64,000 nucleotides of DNA from Diprion similis (GCF_021155765.1 NC_060106.1:20920031-20984030); one strand, 5' to 3'; shown: positions 12,933 through 23,660, counted from the stretch's first letter. Numbers and translations are program-made. The notes: generated from the letters alone by a model not told the origin.

Positions 12933-13121
12933 TCATCTCTCGGCATTATCGAGGGTATCGCGCATCGACGGGACAACGTGAGCCTTGTTTCTTTCCGAGC
13001 TTTTGCTTCTGGCCTTGGCGCTTTGGCCTCTCCTCTTCCTCCTCTGGGCGGCCTCCTCTTCCTCGACTACGTCGTCGCCGTGCGGGGGGCAGAGTCTCTC
13101 AGGGTTCCGGGAATCGTGACA
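12933..13121 (-). CDS. candidate terminal coding exon, basic C-terminal tail
   Basis: On the minus strand, TTTCCAG precedes a frame of 62 codons ending at TGA (12933-12935). It starts CHDSRNPERLCPPHGDD, continues with an acidic run (VVEEEE), then a strongly basic tail containing QRRKRRGQ and AKARSKSSERNK. Two cysteines near a splice boundary followed by a basic tail are seen in some secreted ligands and extracellular proteins, but I recognise no family. No canonical poly(A) signal was found close downstream. The opposite strand is also open, so strand choice rests on the acceptor and composition. Confidence 0.3.
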   Translation of the reverse strand, partial: CHDSRNPERLCPPHGDDVVEEEEAAQRRKRRGQSAKARSKSSERNKAHVVPSMRDTLDNAER

Positions 13122-13900
13122 CTGGAAACCCTTGATTCCCCGGCTCTCCTCGAAAATAACGCTCTTTCACCTCGTGGCTTTAATACGCACACGTGCGTCG
13201 ATCGTAAATTATTTTCATCGTAAAGAATCGGGACGATTTTCAACTCGCTTTAGAACTCCTCGCACCGAGGGTTATTGTACCTTTTACTTTTACATTTACC
13301 CTTTATGCAGGGGCGACGAGAACGCATCCCTAATTCCTCATCGTCAAATCTCTTGGATTTTATGTCTCCAACTATTTTAGCCAACCTATGGAATCAAAAA
13401 ACGAAAAAATTTACTTGAGAAACAGAAGCTTACAATTAGAATTGATTCAGACTGAATATAAACTTTATATAAATTTGATGTAAAAAAAAAAAAAAACTAT
13501 ACCTATAACGTTATCGTAGTGAAAAAGAAATTTCAATTTGCAATGCAAGGTGACATTGGATCGTATATAAATTGTCCATTTTCAATGACTGACAGCTACT
13601 TTTTTTGGTATTTAATAAACAAATACCTCGTAATTCGATTCAGCATCTGAATCGATACATTATACATATCATAACATCGTTAAGTCACGAAGGACCGTCG
13701 TAGAAAGAGCCAATGATCCGAGTAAAACTATTAACAATTAGTCCCTTTGTAGTTCTAGCTAACCTAATTAATAAGTTAAGGAAGTGTTGATATATCGATC
13801 AAAGTTCGTATAACGTGTGGTTATAAGTTTCACACGCGCGGTATTATGAAATATTATGAAATAATAATACAATGGTGAACCGACCAACCAACCAGCGGCA

Positions 13901-13921
13901 GGGGGGGGGGGGGAGGGGGGG
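13901..13921. repeat. poly(G) tract
   Basis: Twenty-one bases of G with a single A. Unusual in this AT-rich surrounding and able to form a G-quadruplex. Confidence 0.8.
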
Positions 13922-14094
13922 TTGTTTCTTCGAATAGAGCTTATCACTGCGGTATAATAAGCGATAATTGAAAAAATTTGGTTTCCGGGAAACGAAGCTG
14001 ATATAAAGTGACACGAAAAAGAAATGAAAATATTTGAAAGAACAATACATATAAATTCATATGTAATATATATTATATCCATAATATTATAACG

Positions 14095-14113
14095 CGTGTG
14101 TGTGTGTGTGTGT
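14095..14113. repeat. (GT)n microsatellite
   Basis: About nine GT units. Confidence 0.8.
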
Positions 14114-15168
14114 AGAAATGATACAAATTATTCCCATCAAATGCGCGCCTCTGTAATATGCATATTATCTGCGTACATGCACTTGTGCAGAGTGATTAGC
14201 ACGGTTAACTGCGTATTTAAAGGAGAGTTCGTTCTTTGCTCGTGTGCATGCAAATAATATATATATATGTGTATATAAATATATACGCGAACTGCACATC
14301 CGTGAAGTATACATGAGACTACTAGCGAAAAGTATTATTATTCGCGATAAGCACTCTTGGCGTTAATTTGCATTAGTATGTATATACATACATATACGTT
14401 TGTGCAGGTATACGATGTGTAAATGCACGCACGTAGATTTGATATTGGTAGTTTTATTTTGTAATAACAATATGGCCAGTGATACGATAAGATTTATTAG
14501 TGCGGCGCATTAAACAACCGTTTCACACTGTGCAGATGTTCTCTGCGGTTAATTTTCTCATTTATTATCAACCCGCACTACACGCGGAGCTTTAACTTAG
14601 ATTAGAAATTACGTCGTCTTCGTCCTCGTCTTCATAGCCGCAAAGAATCAATCGACCGATGTATGTACATATATGTAGCTACGGTATAAAATAATAACAA
14701 TATGATATGTGCCTGCGTGTGAGCAAACGGGTTGCACAACCTGCGAATGATCGTCGTTTGATTTTTACCGCAAACTGCATATCGTCTTATGGATGTGCGC
14801 ACGTGCGGATATTACTGGATTATCAATTAATCGTTCGATTGCGCAATGCTGAGGGAGAGGGTAAAGAAAATACGATAAAAAGACTCACATACGGAGATCG
14901 TAATAATAATTAGAAAACAGAGCGAGCCTGATTACGTTATATTATGCATTAATACGACGTCGATGAAAAGCTAGGCATAAAATTTTTATTTTCAACAATA
15001 ACATTTGCGCATTTAATCTCGATTCAGGTTAAATTCAATCAGCTAAATCGCCCGGCGTGGCGCAATTTATAATCCGTCGCATCATGCGTCTGCTACAAGT
15101 ACACGCACAAGTAGCGAGGTCGCGACGATGCTAATTAAGCGAATATATTATATATGACGCAGTATCTG

Positions 15169-15214
15169 AATATATATATACATATATATATTCATATATA
15201 TATATATATGTATG
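15169..15214. repeat. (AT)n palindromic tract
   Basis: AT-dinucleotide runs broken by C and TTC, self-complementary over most of the length. Confidence 0.75.
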
Positions 15215-16066
15215 CCGCGTGCGGTCGAGAAGTGTGTGACACACTCCTACGTCCCGTATCGCGCTTATCACTTATCGCAATTTCTTAACATTTTTATTTC
15301 GCATTATTCTTTTCTTCTCTCCTTCGTACGCATTTAATATACATATATAGGTGTATGTATGTATATACAATCGCACCGTATCGCGAATTTTTATTTCGAT
15401 TCTAAACGTGCGCGACGCACGCATCGCACTTCCAGACAGCTTGGCAACGCTCCAGCAATATTGTAACGTAACCATGCAACGTTCAACGTCCGGGTGTAAT
15501 ATCGAGGCAGCTGCGATGCCGTTCGATGCATCGTTCGAAAATTTATCATTCAATTGCAGTATGTGTACTTGGCGTGGTTAAAGTGATCCAATTTCAGCTA
15601 AACGAGACCGAATTCTACTTACAGACGGAAGTAGCTTGTATGTGTATTTTTTACATTATTTAAATAATTGCGAATCGTATTCTATAGGTTATATTAAAGG
15701 AATCGATAAAAATTATCCCCCGAATTGAGGCCGAAATTTCACAACATTTCTCTCTCAAATCTATATACACGGCGTACGCATATCGATCGATAAAAAAAAG
15801 ATCGTTTGAACCGATTTGCTTGACCTCAATACCAAATCGCTGATCGAATTGATCGGTATAATTGTTTAGAATGAACAAAAAAGTATGCGTGGTTATATTT
15901 ATCGACACAAGATTTGGGAATGAATGAAAAAAAAAAAGAAAATAAAAACAATAATTTAATCGTAGATACGATGCAAAATTCCAAAAACTCCGGATGAAAT
16001 CATCGGTGTTGAACGTGCGCATAATCTGATCAGTCCCAGCTAAATATCCCGTCGATAAAACAAGGC

Positions 16067-16193
16067 GATAAGATTCTCGGCCTTTCGATAAATCATTGCC
16101 TCAAAGATAGGTCGGTTAGTAACGAGGCGTCAGTGCCACGGGTTGTGTAGTCTTGCATCGAGACCGATACGCCGATATATAAAACTGTATAAA
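16067..16193 (+). promoter_or_regulatory. promoter region of the Pro/His-rich gene
   Basis: GATAAGATT at 16067-16075 is the exact reverse complement of the AATCTTATC box found in the promoters at 19.6, 21.7 and 23.9 kb. Further GATA motifs follow (GATAAAT near 16085, GATAGG near 16110). TATATAAAA lies at 16176-16184 and a second TATAAA at 16188-16193, about 140 bases before the ATG at 16330. The match suggests the same GATA-type regulator acts on this gene. Confidence 0.5.
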
Positions 16194-16329
16194 TACCATA
16201 CTAATTGCATTGATATTATAATAAATACTGCGAACAAATTAATACTCGTACTCGTACCAAGTTGAAAGAGAAATTAATCACGCGATAAAAGGTACGGAGA
16301 TAGGAAAAAGAAAACAAAACTCAACGGTC

Positions 16330-16689
16330 ATGGATCATCTGCTTCGCGGCATCGCTCACGCCCTCATCAGGCCACCGCCCCCACCCCCCGGGCATCACTG
16401 GCCCCCACCCCCACCCCCACCGCCCCACCACGTCCACCACGGATGGGCCCCACCGCCCCCACCCCCGCCCTATGAAATGGGCCCATCCGGCTGGCCCGGG
16501 CCGCCGCCCCACCACGTTCAACAGCCCGGTTGGGCCTACGTTCCTCCACCGCAGCCGCAACCTTGCCAGCCGATTTTGCAGCCCTGCAGTCAGGGGCCCA
16601 ACCAGCCACCCTCGGAACCCGGAAACAGCTATGGTGCCCCCTCGGCACCCCCGGCAAATGCGGTTCCCGCCCATGTCATCAGGAACTGA
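16330..16689 (+). CDS. Pro/His-rich low-complexity protein (119 aa)
   Basis: A single-exon frame runs from ATG at 16330 to TGA at 16689. The first 14 residues (MDHLLRGIAHALIR) form a short amphipathic stretch and are not a classic signal peptide. They are followed by proline blocks separated by His-His and Trp (PPPPPPGHHW, HHVHHGWA), then a Pro/Gln segment with two cysteines (QPQPCQPILQPC), ending AHVIRN. The gene sits at the left end of the Gly/Pro/His cluster and its promoter carries the cluster's GATA box. Composition resembles the 27.9 kb and 28.3-31.1 kb products. The minus strand is also open (Gly/Trp/Arg-rich), but the TATA box and similarity to neighbours favour this strand. Function is unknown; His/Pro repeats could bind metal ions. 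Confidence 0.65.
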   Translation: MDHLLRGIAHALIRPPPPPPGHHWPPPPPPPPHHVHHGWAPPPPPPPYEMGPSGWPGPPPHHVQQPGWAYVPPPQPQPCQPILQPCSQGPNQPPSEPGNSYGAPSAPPANAVPAHVIRN

Positions 16690-18815
16690 GGCGATGAGTT
16701 GAAAATTTTTATGGATAAACTCTGGTTAGTTTTAAATGCACATATGTATGATTGGTCCAAAGTGCTTTTTTAGAATTTTATTATACTCGTATTTTTGATT
16801 GTGAGAGAAAAACAGTGAACTATAATGGATAAGATTTTGTCAATATAGGTATAGAATAAGTCGTACATTTGATAGTTGTTAATTACAGTCTCGAAAACAG
16901 TTCTAATATTGTTGAAATTTTTTTTACCCCCGTATACATTTTATCGGTAATTTTACTATAAAAATGTGTTGAACATTTGTGTCATAAAATATTTTAGATC
17001 TATTTAGTGACTGTATGTCTTTTTTAGCTGTAAAATTATTCTCGTTGTAGAAAAATGACATTTTATCTGTATTATTATAAACTTAAAACACCGAAGGGAT
17101 AACATTCATCCAACAATGTTAATTCTTTGAGAACTTATCGACTGTTCTTTCTACATGTATTTTTTCCACATATATACATGTATAATACTCGTTTAGTTAT
17201 GTCTTTGTTTATATTATTGCAACGTAGGTATCGTCATCCGCGCCGTACTGTCAACGTTTGACAGATAAGGATGGCGTGGATTTTTATTATTGTTATTGTA
17301 AGATACACATATATTATATGCTGTACGATGGAGATAATACGATCGCGTATACCCGGTTGGCCTTTGTTCTTTATATTAAGACACTGAATCATTATAGTCG
17401 ACCACAACGCAGGTAGGTATATATTAATTGCGTCTTATAATGAGGTATATTTGCGTTATAAATTTCTTTCGAAACTTGTATAACGAATCTGACGTTTCCG
17501 ATTATTCATGGAAGAATATTATGTCGAATGCAAATGCTGAGGAAAATTACTTACTCTAATATACATATAGATACGATGTTTTTGCATAGTTGAGAAATTG
17601 ATCGCCGATTTTAATTAATGCACGTAATAACTTCGAAGAACAAAGGTTCAACAACGGAAATGATGATTTTGAAATGGTTTAATATTAGCCGGGTAAACCC
17701 TCCGGTACAAATTTCCTGTTTAGAAGTTGAAAGCTAGTGGGAACATAGATAATTCGAATAACAGTTATAAAAATATGAGTTCATGCTAGCGATTTAGGTT
17801 GATAATCACGTCCCTTTATTCCGGTGACTCTCGTTGTGTAACTAATGGCGAGGCTCCTGGCTTCTCCTGAAACCGCGTGCCGAGCAGACATTGCGTATTA
17901 TAACTCAAACTCGAAGCATTTTTACACAATTATCCAGTTTACTTTGGCATAACGACAAAATCGAGACATCGTGCCTTTGTACTTCGACAAATGTCAAAGT
18001 AAATACTTCCCCGGTATTTGTACATAGGAAGCGTTAGATACGAACAGGTAGAAAAAACGTCTTGATGTAGAAATAATTATCATTCTGTAAGGTATAACAG
18101 TAACAATTTCATACCGATGTACAAGGACCGCAATTTCTATCGCAAATTGTCTCCCGTATAACAATCGCGATCGCCTTTCCTGATCCAACATTCGCCAATC
18201 GAGTGACCATCTTTTTTTTTCTCCAAGACTGGATGTGTCTCTTATTTTCGATTCATTCGCTCGCCTATATTTGCTTGCAGTAAACTAAGGAGCTTGTGAC
18301 AGGCTTGGAGGTCTTTTCAAAATACCGTATAACCCACTGACCTCCTTAATAGTGTTTTACTATCCTGTTATGCAAACATAGTGCGCAAACCTATAACTCG
18401 AAATCCTTGAATACTGAATTTATATATTTTTTTTTTCTTGCGAACGACGGGAGAAACGAGCGAATCGACATTCCAAGATCAATATTTTATCAACCCTGAT
18501 AATATAACCGCTTTGGTGATAAGATTACCGAATTTTGGTTTGCCACACCTAGATGTCCAAACTTTTCTCAATGCGTCATGTCGGTGTGATAATCGATCAA
18601 AACATCTTCAAAGCCGATCGAATATAAAAGTACGAATATCAACAACAAAGCTACGCAAAAAATGGCAGTATATTTTCTTGTCAGCCGTTAGGAGTGCACA
18701 GAATGTGATATTCTAAACGTATAACAGGTATGTGTTCACGGGGAAAACTTGAGATCACACTCCCAATTCATCCGGAGGATTCCAGATTGAAATCGGGCGT
18801 GTAAGCGGCGCGTTT
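16690..18815. other. AT-rich gap between the Pro/His gene and A1
   Basis: Should contain the 3' ends of both flanking convergent genes. No other gene or repeat supported. Confidence 0.5.
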
Positions 18816-18989
18816 TCATCGCCATCCTGGGCCTCCAGGTCCCGAATTTGGCGGGCCTTCCGGTCCTCCTGGTCCTTCCGGTCCTCCGTGTCCATTAGGT
18901 CCTGGAGGAGACGGGCCAGCCGAATTTCTGGCCGGCGTGACAGTCGGCTCGGAATCACTGCAGCAGCCCGAAGAGCACAAGCCTCCCAT
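18816..18989 (-). CDS. A1: Cys/Gly/Pro-rich small protein, N-terminus MGGLCSSGCC (57 aa)
   Basis: ATG at 18989 lies two bases after an acceptor (ACCCTTCAG), so there is probably a leader intron. The 57-residue product begins MGGLCSSGCC, then an acidic/Ser/Thr linker (SDSEPTVTPARNS), then a collagen-like Gly/Pro tail (GHGGPEGPGGPEGP) ending GWR. Met-Gly with Ser at position 6 fits the general N-myristoylation pattern, and the adjacent cysteines could be palmitoylated. This would anchor the peptide to a membrane; that is inference. It has no signal peptide. It is divergent to B1 at 19864, with about 680 bases between, and is the first of four MG-Cys genes on this strand. No canonical AATAAA was found nearby downstream. 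Confidence 0.65.
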   Translation of the reverse strand: MGGLCSSGCCSDSEPTVTPARNSAGPSPPGPNGHGGPEGPGGPEGPPNSGPGGPGWR

Positions 18990-19613
18990 TTCTGAAGGGT
19001 ATAAATAGAATTGAAAATTACGGGTTATCAAAGAAAGAAATTTGCGGTGAAAACGGTAAATGGTAGCGGAATAAAAGATGAATGATATGAATTTGTTGTA
19101 ATTGAATGTAGGGGATGAGGAACGATAGATGAGGGTCGAACCTTGAAAGGATCAATATCTGGAATGGATGATACGTCGAGATTTTAAACATGTGAAAATG
19201 AAATGACGGAAGATGGATTGTCCGAAATTTTGGCTTTCGAAAGTGTCGCTGATTAGAATGATATTACTATATATCGACAATTCCAAATATTGATCCTTCC
19301 AAGTTTTGAGTCCCACCCAAAAACGATCACTTGCCTGAATTTTGAGGAGAACAAATTTTCACAGAGTCAAACTTTTCGGTACTGAGTAGAACTGCGTTCT
19401 ATTCTGAAATTTAAATGACGGGCAAGCAGAGGTCGATCTTATAACACCCCACTTTGGGCGCATCGATGAAATATTGGGCGGGGTCTTGTACCAAAAAATC
19501 TAGTTCTGGCTAAAGATACCAGAGAAAATTCCTTCTAATCTTAAATTACTCATATTTACTGCTCAATCCTATTAAATCGAAGGATGATTGCATGGATGAA
19601 TTTAGAATTCGGT

Positions 19614-19676
19614 TGGTGGTGGAAGGCCAATCTTATCGGCACGTTATTGCGGGCAGAGATATCGATTCGGTATAAA
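19614..19676 (+). promoter_or_regulatory. B1 promoter module (TGGTGG / AATCTTATC / AGATATCG / TATA)
   Basis: In order: TGGTGG (19614-19619), AATCTTATC (19629-19637), AGATATCG (19657-19664) and TATAAA (19671-19676). The same elements recur in the same order before B2 and B3. AATCTTATC is a reverse-complement GATAAGATT site. Transcription probably starts near 19700. The first, non-coding exon ends at GTGAGT (19754) and contains no ATG. Confidence 0.7.
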
Positions 19677-19863
19677 ACTGTTGACCGCTGACAGTTGGGC
19701 TAATCCAAAAGCCAACTCTGCGGCGTTTAAACCCATCAGCGACCCAAAAACGAGTGAGTAAAATTTACCCAATCGCGGATAAATTGTTAACCAACTTTTC
19801 GATACGTAAAAGACTCGCAAGCTTTACGCTAAGTCTCTACCCTTTTCCTCAGATAATACGAAA

Positions 19864-20079
19864 ATGGTGCAACCAGCTGGACCCCCACATGGTGGACCTG
19901 GTGGACCTGGTGGACCTCATGATGGTCCTGGAGGTCCCGGAGGGCACGGAGGCCCTGGAGGACATGGAGGTCCTGGCGGACACGGAGGTCCTGGAGGAGA
20001 GCACGGAGGCCCAGGAGGACCCCATGGTGGCCCAGGAGGACACGGAGGTCCTGGCGGACACGGCGGTCCCCCCCATTAA
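19864..20079 (+). CDS. B1: leaderless Gly-Gly-Pro/His repeat protein (71 aa)
   Basis: The coding sequence lies entirely in exon 2. The acceptor is CCTCAG at 19852, the ATG is 11 bases later, and TAA ends at 20079. An AATAAA follows at 20188-20193. The 71-residue product is MVQPAGPPHGG followed by repeats of GGPGGH and GGPHGG, ending GGPPH. About every sixth to ninth residue is His; there is no Cys, no hydrophobic segment and no signal peptide. Exon 1 has no ATG, so a hidden leader is unlikely. Synonymous Gly and Pro codons vary freely, suggesting the peptide composition rather than the DNA repeat is maintained. Closely related to B2 (22.0 kb) and B3 (24.5 kb). His spacing suggests metal binding or an extended disordered structural peptide, but function is unknown. 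Confidence 0.75.
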   Translation: MVQPAGPPHGGPGGPGGPHDGPGGPGGHGGPGGHGGPGGHGGPGGEHGGPGGPHGGPGGHGGPGGHGGPPH

Positions 20080-20187
20080 AGAGTTTAGAATTGAAAACTA
20101 AACGCCTCTCTTTCTTGTCAATATAACGATAATATGTCTAAATTGTTAATTTTGAACTCTGTTATGTAAGACGTGATAAAATAGTCA

Positions 20188-20873
20188 AATAAATGTATTG
20201 CATTTTATACGTAAAAATTATGATATCCTTGTCTCGGAATTTTTTTCTCAATCATTCAACATCATTTTTCTAAGTGATCGAGAACTCGAGCGTCTTATAA
20301 ATATATATTTATATATCTATATGTATATATGTATACTGTTATGACTACTAGCGGGTGTAACAGCTCGTCGACATTTGACGCCGTGTCCTTGACCGGTTTA
20401 ATACGAGAGTGCAAATTTCTCACTCGTTTCCAAATTCAATAACTAAAAATAAATCCAAGTTGAAAGCGCGCTTTACGAATTGCGAAAAAACTCGCCTCCA
20501 CTATCGAAGGTCTGTTCAGAGTCATCGAAGTCCAGCAACTCCGCATATCAATGTTTTCCGAAAATTCTATCCGTCTTATCGATCAATCAATTTAACGGTT
20601 CCACTTCATTCAATCTTCTTTCTGTTCGATATCTGTTTCTCATAATCCACGCAAGGTGACAAAAAGAGTGACATAAGCCGTTCCATATTTGGTGCCATGA
20701 GGTGTGATAATCAAGCATCGCGCGATAAAATATCGATTACAAAAGCCTAATCTAGTTTAAAATGATACGACAGTTTCCATATCTATCCGTGCTGTCGACG
20801 GCCGGTGAAACGAAGGACGAGAAGGAAAAAAATACTTGGACAACAAAATTGGCGTCAAATACACTGTTTTATT
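20188..20873. other. convergent 3' region between B1 and A2
   Basis: The plus-strand poly(A) signal of B1 (20188-20193) and the minus-strand poly(A) signal for A2 (TTTATT at 20868-20873) bound about 680 bases with no convincing gene. Each pair is therefore separated from the next by a convergent gap. Confidence 0.6.
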
Positions 20874-21063
20874 CAAAATATGTAACATATAAGGGCCACT
20901 GGATGAATCTCACAAAAAAACTAGGATGATGCTCCAGGGCAGTGACATTCGAGGCGGTTATAAACAAGTCGTGAACATAGTATAGCTCAAACAATTTTCT
21001 CGGCACTAGTATAAATAAGCATGACGTAAAATACGTGAAGACATCACGCGGTTTTCGTGCTTC

Positions 21064-21261
21064 TCAACGCCCTCCTGGACCTCCTCCAGGTCCACCTCCT
21101 CCAGGACCACCTCCTCTGGGACCTCCTGGTCCCCCGAAGCCACCTGGTCCACCTCGACCACCTGGTCCGCCTGGTCCTCCTCGAGGTGGGCCCCAACTAC
21201 CCGCTCCTCTGGGCCCCGGACAACAGGGTCCGAAACAACAGCCAGGACAGACAGCTCCCAT
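21064..21261 (-). CDS. A2: Cys-rich N-terminus plus Gly/Pro/Arg tail, CPGCC motif (65 aa)
   Basis: ATG at 21261 directly follows a probable acceptor (CCTTTCAAG), and a leader exon with a GTAAGA donor lies near 21.38 kb. The protein starts MGAVCPGCCFGPCCPG with five cysteines in 14 residues, then becomes collagen-like (GGPGGPGGRGGPGGFGGPGGP), ending in GGR. TGA is at 21064-21066, and the poly(A) signal AATAAA (plus-strand TTTATT) lies at 20868-20873. CPGCC is the core of a tetracysteine-like metal or arsenical binding arrangement; the Met-Gly-Cys start could also be lipidated. Both ideas are inference. The opposite strand is open and Pro-rich but lacks an ATG. Divergent to B2. Confidence 0.7.
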   Translation of the reverse strand: MGAVCPGCCFGPCCPGPRGAGSWGPPRGGPGGPGGRGGPGGFGGPGGPRGGGPGGGGPGGGPGGR

Positions 21262-21684
21262 CTTGAAAGGTTCGAATAAGGAAATGAATGAAGCAAGCAC
21301 TGATTACGAGCTCTGGAATAATCGCAGAAAGATTCGAGGTAAGTGGTTTAACCGTGAAATGAATATCCAGATAATTTCTTACCTGGACTTTGAGGTTGAT
21401 AAGTAAATTTACAACAGCACACCAACGGACTGTCCAACACTGAGGTTATTCTGAAATTCGTGAAGCCGGCAGCTAAAGATAGAAATTTATTTATTTTTTT
21501 TGCTACGTGTAATCGCTTCCCCCACCCGCGACTACGACCAAATAGTGCGCATAGTCATAAACCATGAATTCCAAGTAGAGATATTGACCGAAATTCATCA
21601 CAACCTTGAGTGACTAATCAGACGCCGGATCGTTTCGGGCAGGGCGTGAACGTCGAAAACACGTACGATCGGTATAACGCAGTT

Positions 21685-21745
21685 TGTGGTGGGAGGATAA
21701 TCTTATCAAGCATATTCCCCGGCACAGATATCGAGCTGGCATAAA
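21685..21745 (+). promoter_or_regulatory. B2 promoter module
   Basis: TGTGGTGGG (from 21685), AATCTTATC (21699-21707), AGATATCG (21726-21733) and CATAAA (21740-21745) repeat the order and near-identical spacing of the B1 module. The TATA box is slightly weaker (GCATAAAG). A first exon without ATG follows and probably ends near 21829 at a weak GTGAAA donor. Confidence 0.65.
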
Positions 21746-21959
21746 GCTGTGGTCCGGACACCTCACTGGAATAACCCAAAACCAGCGCCCCAACATTTCG
21801 CATCGTCTGGAAACCAATCAATCGGTCAGTGAAAAAATTCGATAATCCCATAATAAGAGTTGCAGTTTCTGATGGTAGAATACAGCTGCCAGGACTCTAT
21901 AAATTGAAGCACCACTAAACTCACTCAACACTTTTTTTTGTTCAGATAAAATAACAATA

Positions 21960-22229
21960 ATGGGACAACCGACTGGACCCCCCCATGGCGGACACCACGG
22001 AGGTCCTGGGGGACCTCATGGCGGTCCTGGAGGACCCGGAGGACCTGGAGGACCTCATGGCGGCCATGGTGGTCCAGGTGGACCTCATGGTGGCTTTGGA
22101 GGACCGGGAGGACCGGGTGGACCCCACGGTGGGCCCGGAGGACCGGGGGGACCAGGGGGACCCCATGGTGGCCCAGGAGGACCAGGAGGACCCGGATTTC
22201 ATCACGGACCTCCTCCACACCGCCACTAA
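21960..22229 (+). CDS. B2: leaderless Gly-Gly-Pro/His repeat protein (89 aa)
   Basis: Exon 2 starts at 21946 after TTTGTTCAG. The ATG at 21960 opens an 89-residue frame closed by TAA at 22229, and AATAAA lies at 22361-22366. The product begins MGQPTGPPHGGHHGG, close to B1's MVQPAGPPHGG. It consists of GGPGGPGGPHGG units with one Phe near the middle and ends FHHGPPPHRH. No signal peptide, membrane segment or Cys. The leading MG-x-P distinguishes it from the MG-Cys A proteins. Same exon structure and promoter module as B1 and B3, so these are tandem paralogues. Role unknown; His-rich tail suggests metal coordination. Confidence 0.75.
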   Translation: MGQPTGPPHGGHHGGPGGPHGGPGGPGGPGGPHGGHGGPGGPHGGFGGPGGPGGPHGGPGGPGGPGGPHGGPGGPGGPGFHHGPPPHRH

Positions 22230-22366
22230 TCACCTTGTTACGAAATATTCTATGTCTATCACTCTGTATAATCTTATATGTATATCCATATTGGAATTCT
22301 AAGATAATGTATAATTAATAATGATTACTACAACGGGTTTTTTAATTTTCACTTGGTAATAATAAA

Positions 22367-22915
22367 AAATTATGTTTCTAATCACGGTGCGATGTTTACT
22401 CTTTTTACCGTTATTGCATTACGTACAATATATATGATATGAGATGAGAAATCAGAGCCAGAACCGGAATGAATGAGTCAGAAGACCATGTCTGTTTGTC
22501 TGGCAATGAGTATGTACATATTCATTTAAAATCTCAAGTGTGGATATGATTCAACAATTATGCTGTTAGTAATCAGATTTAACTTCTATAATTACCACTC
22601 GAAATTATCACATATGATTACGTGTTCGAGGAATGTTGAATGTAAATTCAGATAAGCAAACAACCGTCATGTCTGATATTCCGGAATTTTTAATTGAAAA
22701 ACATCCAGTCTAATCGATAAGCAATACCAAATCCAAATCCGAGGTTTCATTTGCCAAATGCAGTTGCTATAATTTTTTCGGTCGCCAAAGCATGCTCGTA
22801 TGTGTAACATTAACACTCGTAACAATGGTTTAAAACGAAGAAGAGAGGTTAATTGCAGGTAGGAATTAATAAAATATGAGGTACAAAAAGAATGCCAGAA
22901 ATGATTTTCAAGTTT
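22367..22915. other. convergent gap between B2 and A3, no gene seen
   Basis: AT-rich DNA between the B2 poly(A) signal and the A3 poly(A) signal. No convincing reading frame or repeat was recognised. Confidence 0.5.
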
Positions 22916-23126
22916 TTTATTCTTATTCAGCAGACTAAATTAAGGAACTAACAGAGTTGTGATTATCATAAATAAGTAGATCTGACTACTACCTGATGTA
23001 TAAATAGATTTAGACGTAATGATTTCATATTATACATTCAAAGTGAATATTCCTTGCAATTTATGCGGCACTACTCGAACGCAGGTTTAATCAAGCCTCC
23101 GGAAGGCTTTTCCGGTGGCGTCATCT

Positions 23127-23287
23127 TCACCGTCCCCAGCCTCCGGGTCCCGGCCCTCCCCAGCCTGGACCTCCTGGACCTCCGGGACCTCCTGGTCCTG
23201 GGGGATGCGGTCCCCATCCTCCATGATGAGGGGGACCAGGGTCACAGCAGCAGAGGCATCCTGGACCGCAGCAGCCAGGACAGGGCT
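23127..23287 (-). CDS. A3 exon 2: Cys cluster and Gly/Pro/Trp tail
   Basis: Second coding exon of A3. It starts after AAAACAG (acceptor just above 23287) and ends at TGA (23127-23129). With the split codon supplied by exon 1 it reads EPCPGCCGPGCLCCC, then DPGPPHHGGWGPHPPG, then Gly/Pro repeats with Trp, ending GGWGR. It contains CPGCC, the same short motif as A2, and a second Cys cluster. The poly(A) signal (plus-strand TTTATT) is at 22916-22921. The frame was chosen because only this phase joins exon 1 and keeps the cysteines. Full protein: 67 residues. Confidence 0.68.
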
Positions 23288-23617
23288 CTGTTTTAGCGAT
23301 AGAAAATGAGTCAAGTTTGTTTGAAAAGTAAATTGTTATTAGTTTTCGGAGGAATATCCAAAGTTCTGAAGATTCCAAGCAGTAAAATTTTTCGAATTTC
23401 ACATGTGGAAATGAAAAACTGATTACAAAGATGACCGTTTCGTATGGCATTAAATGGCGTTAAAAATTGTGCGTGGAAGGAGGAAGGGGGATGTGATAAA
23501 AATTCTACAGCAGGAAAAAAATAAAAAAAAATATAAAAATAGAACAAACACATCACTTCTGGAGTTCGAGTCCAATCTTAAAACAATGATTGTCGATAAA
23601 TGGAATAAATTTCTTAC

Positions 23618-23660
23618 CAGGTCCGGGACAACAAATTATCGTTGGGCAACACTGTCCCAT
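23618..23660 (-). CDS. A3 exon 1: MGQCCPTIICCPGP
   Basis: The ATG at 23660 is followed by 14 codons (MGQCCPTIICCPGP) plus one base, then a donor GTAAGA at 23617. The single leftover G completes a Glu codon with exon 2 (23127-23287). Four cysteines in the first 11 residues and a second-position Gly match the A-family pattern. Unlike A1 and A2, the intron interrupts the coding part rather than the leader. The gene is divergent to B3, with only about 260 bases from the ATG to the B3 promoter module, so the two may share control elements. Confidence 0.65.

Larger units (their letters stand above)
13122..16066. other. AT-rich intergenic DNA
   Basis: Holds a poly(G) tract, GT and AT runs, and many short AT-rich frames. 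No gene supported. Confidence 0.5.

Noticed and set aside
16321..16674. Gly/Trp/Arg minus-strand ORF opposite the 16.3 kb gene
   Set aside because: The plus strand has the TATA box, the GATA box and composition like neighbouring products.
21035..21406. Pro-rich plus-strand ORF opposite A2
   Set aside because: It has no ATG start. The minus strand has the MG-Cys start shared with A1, A3 and A4, and a minus-strand poly(A) signal.
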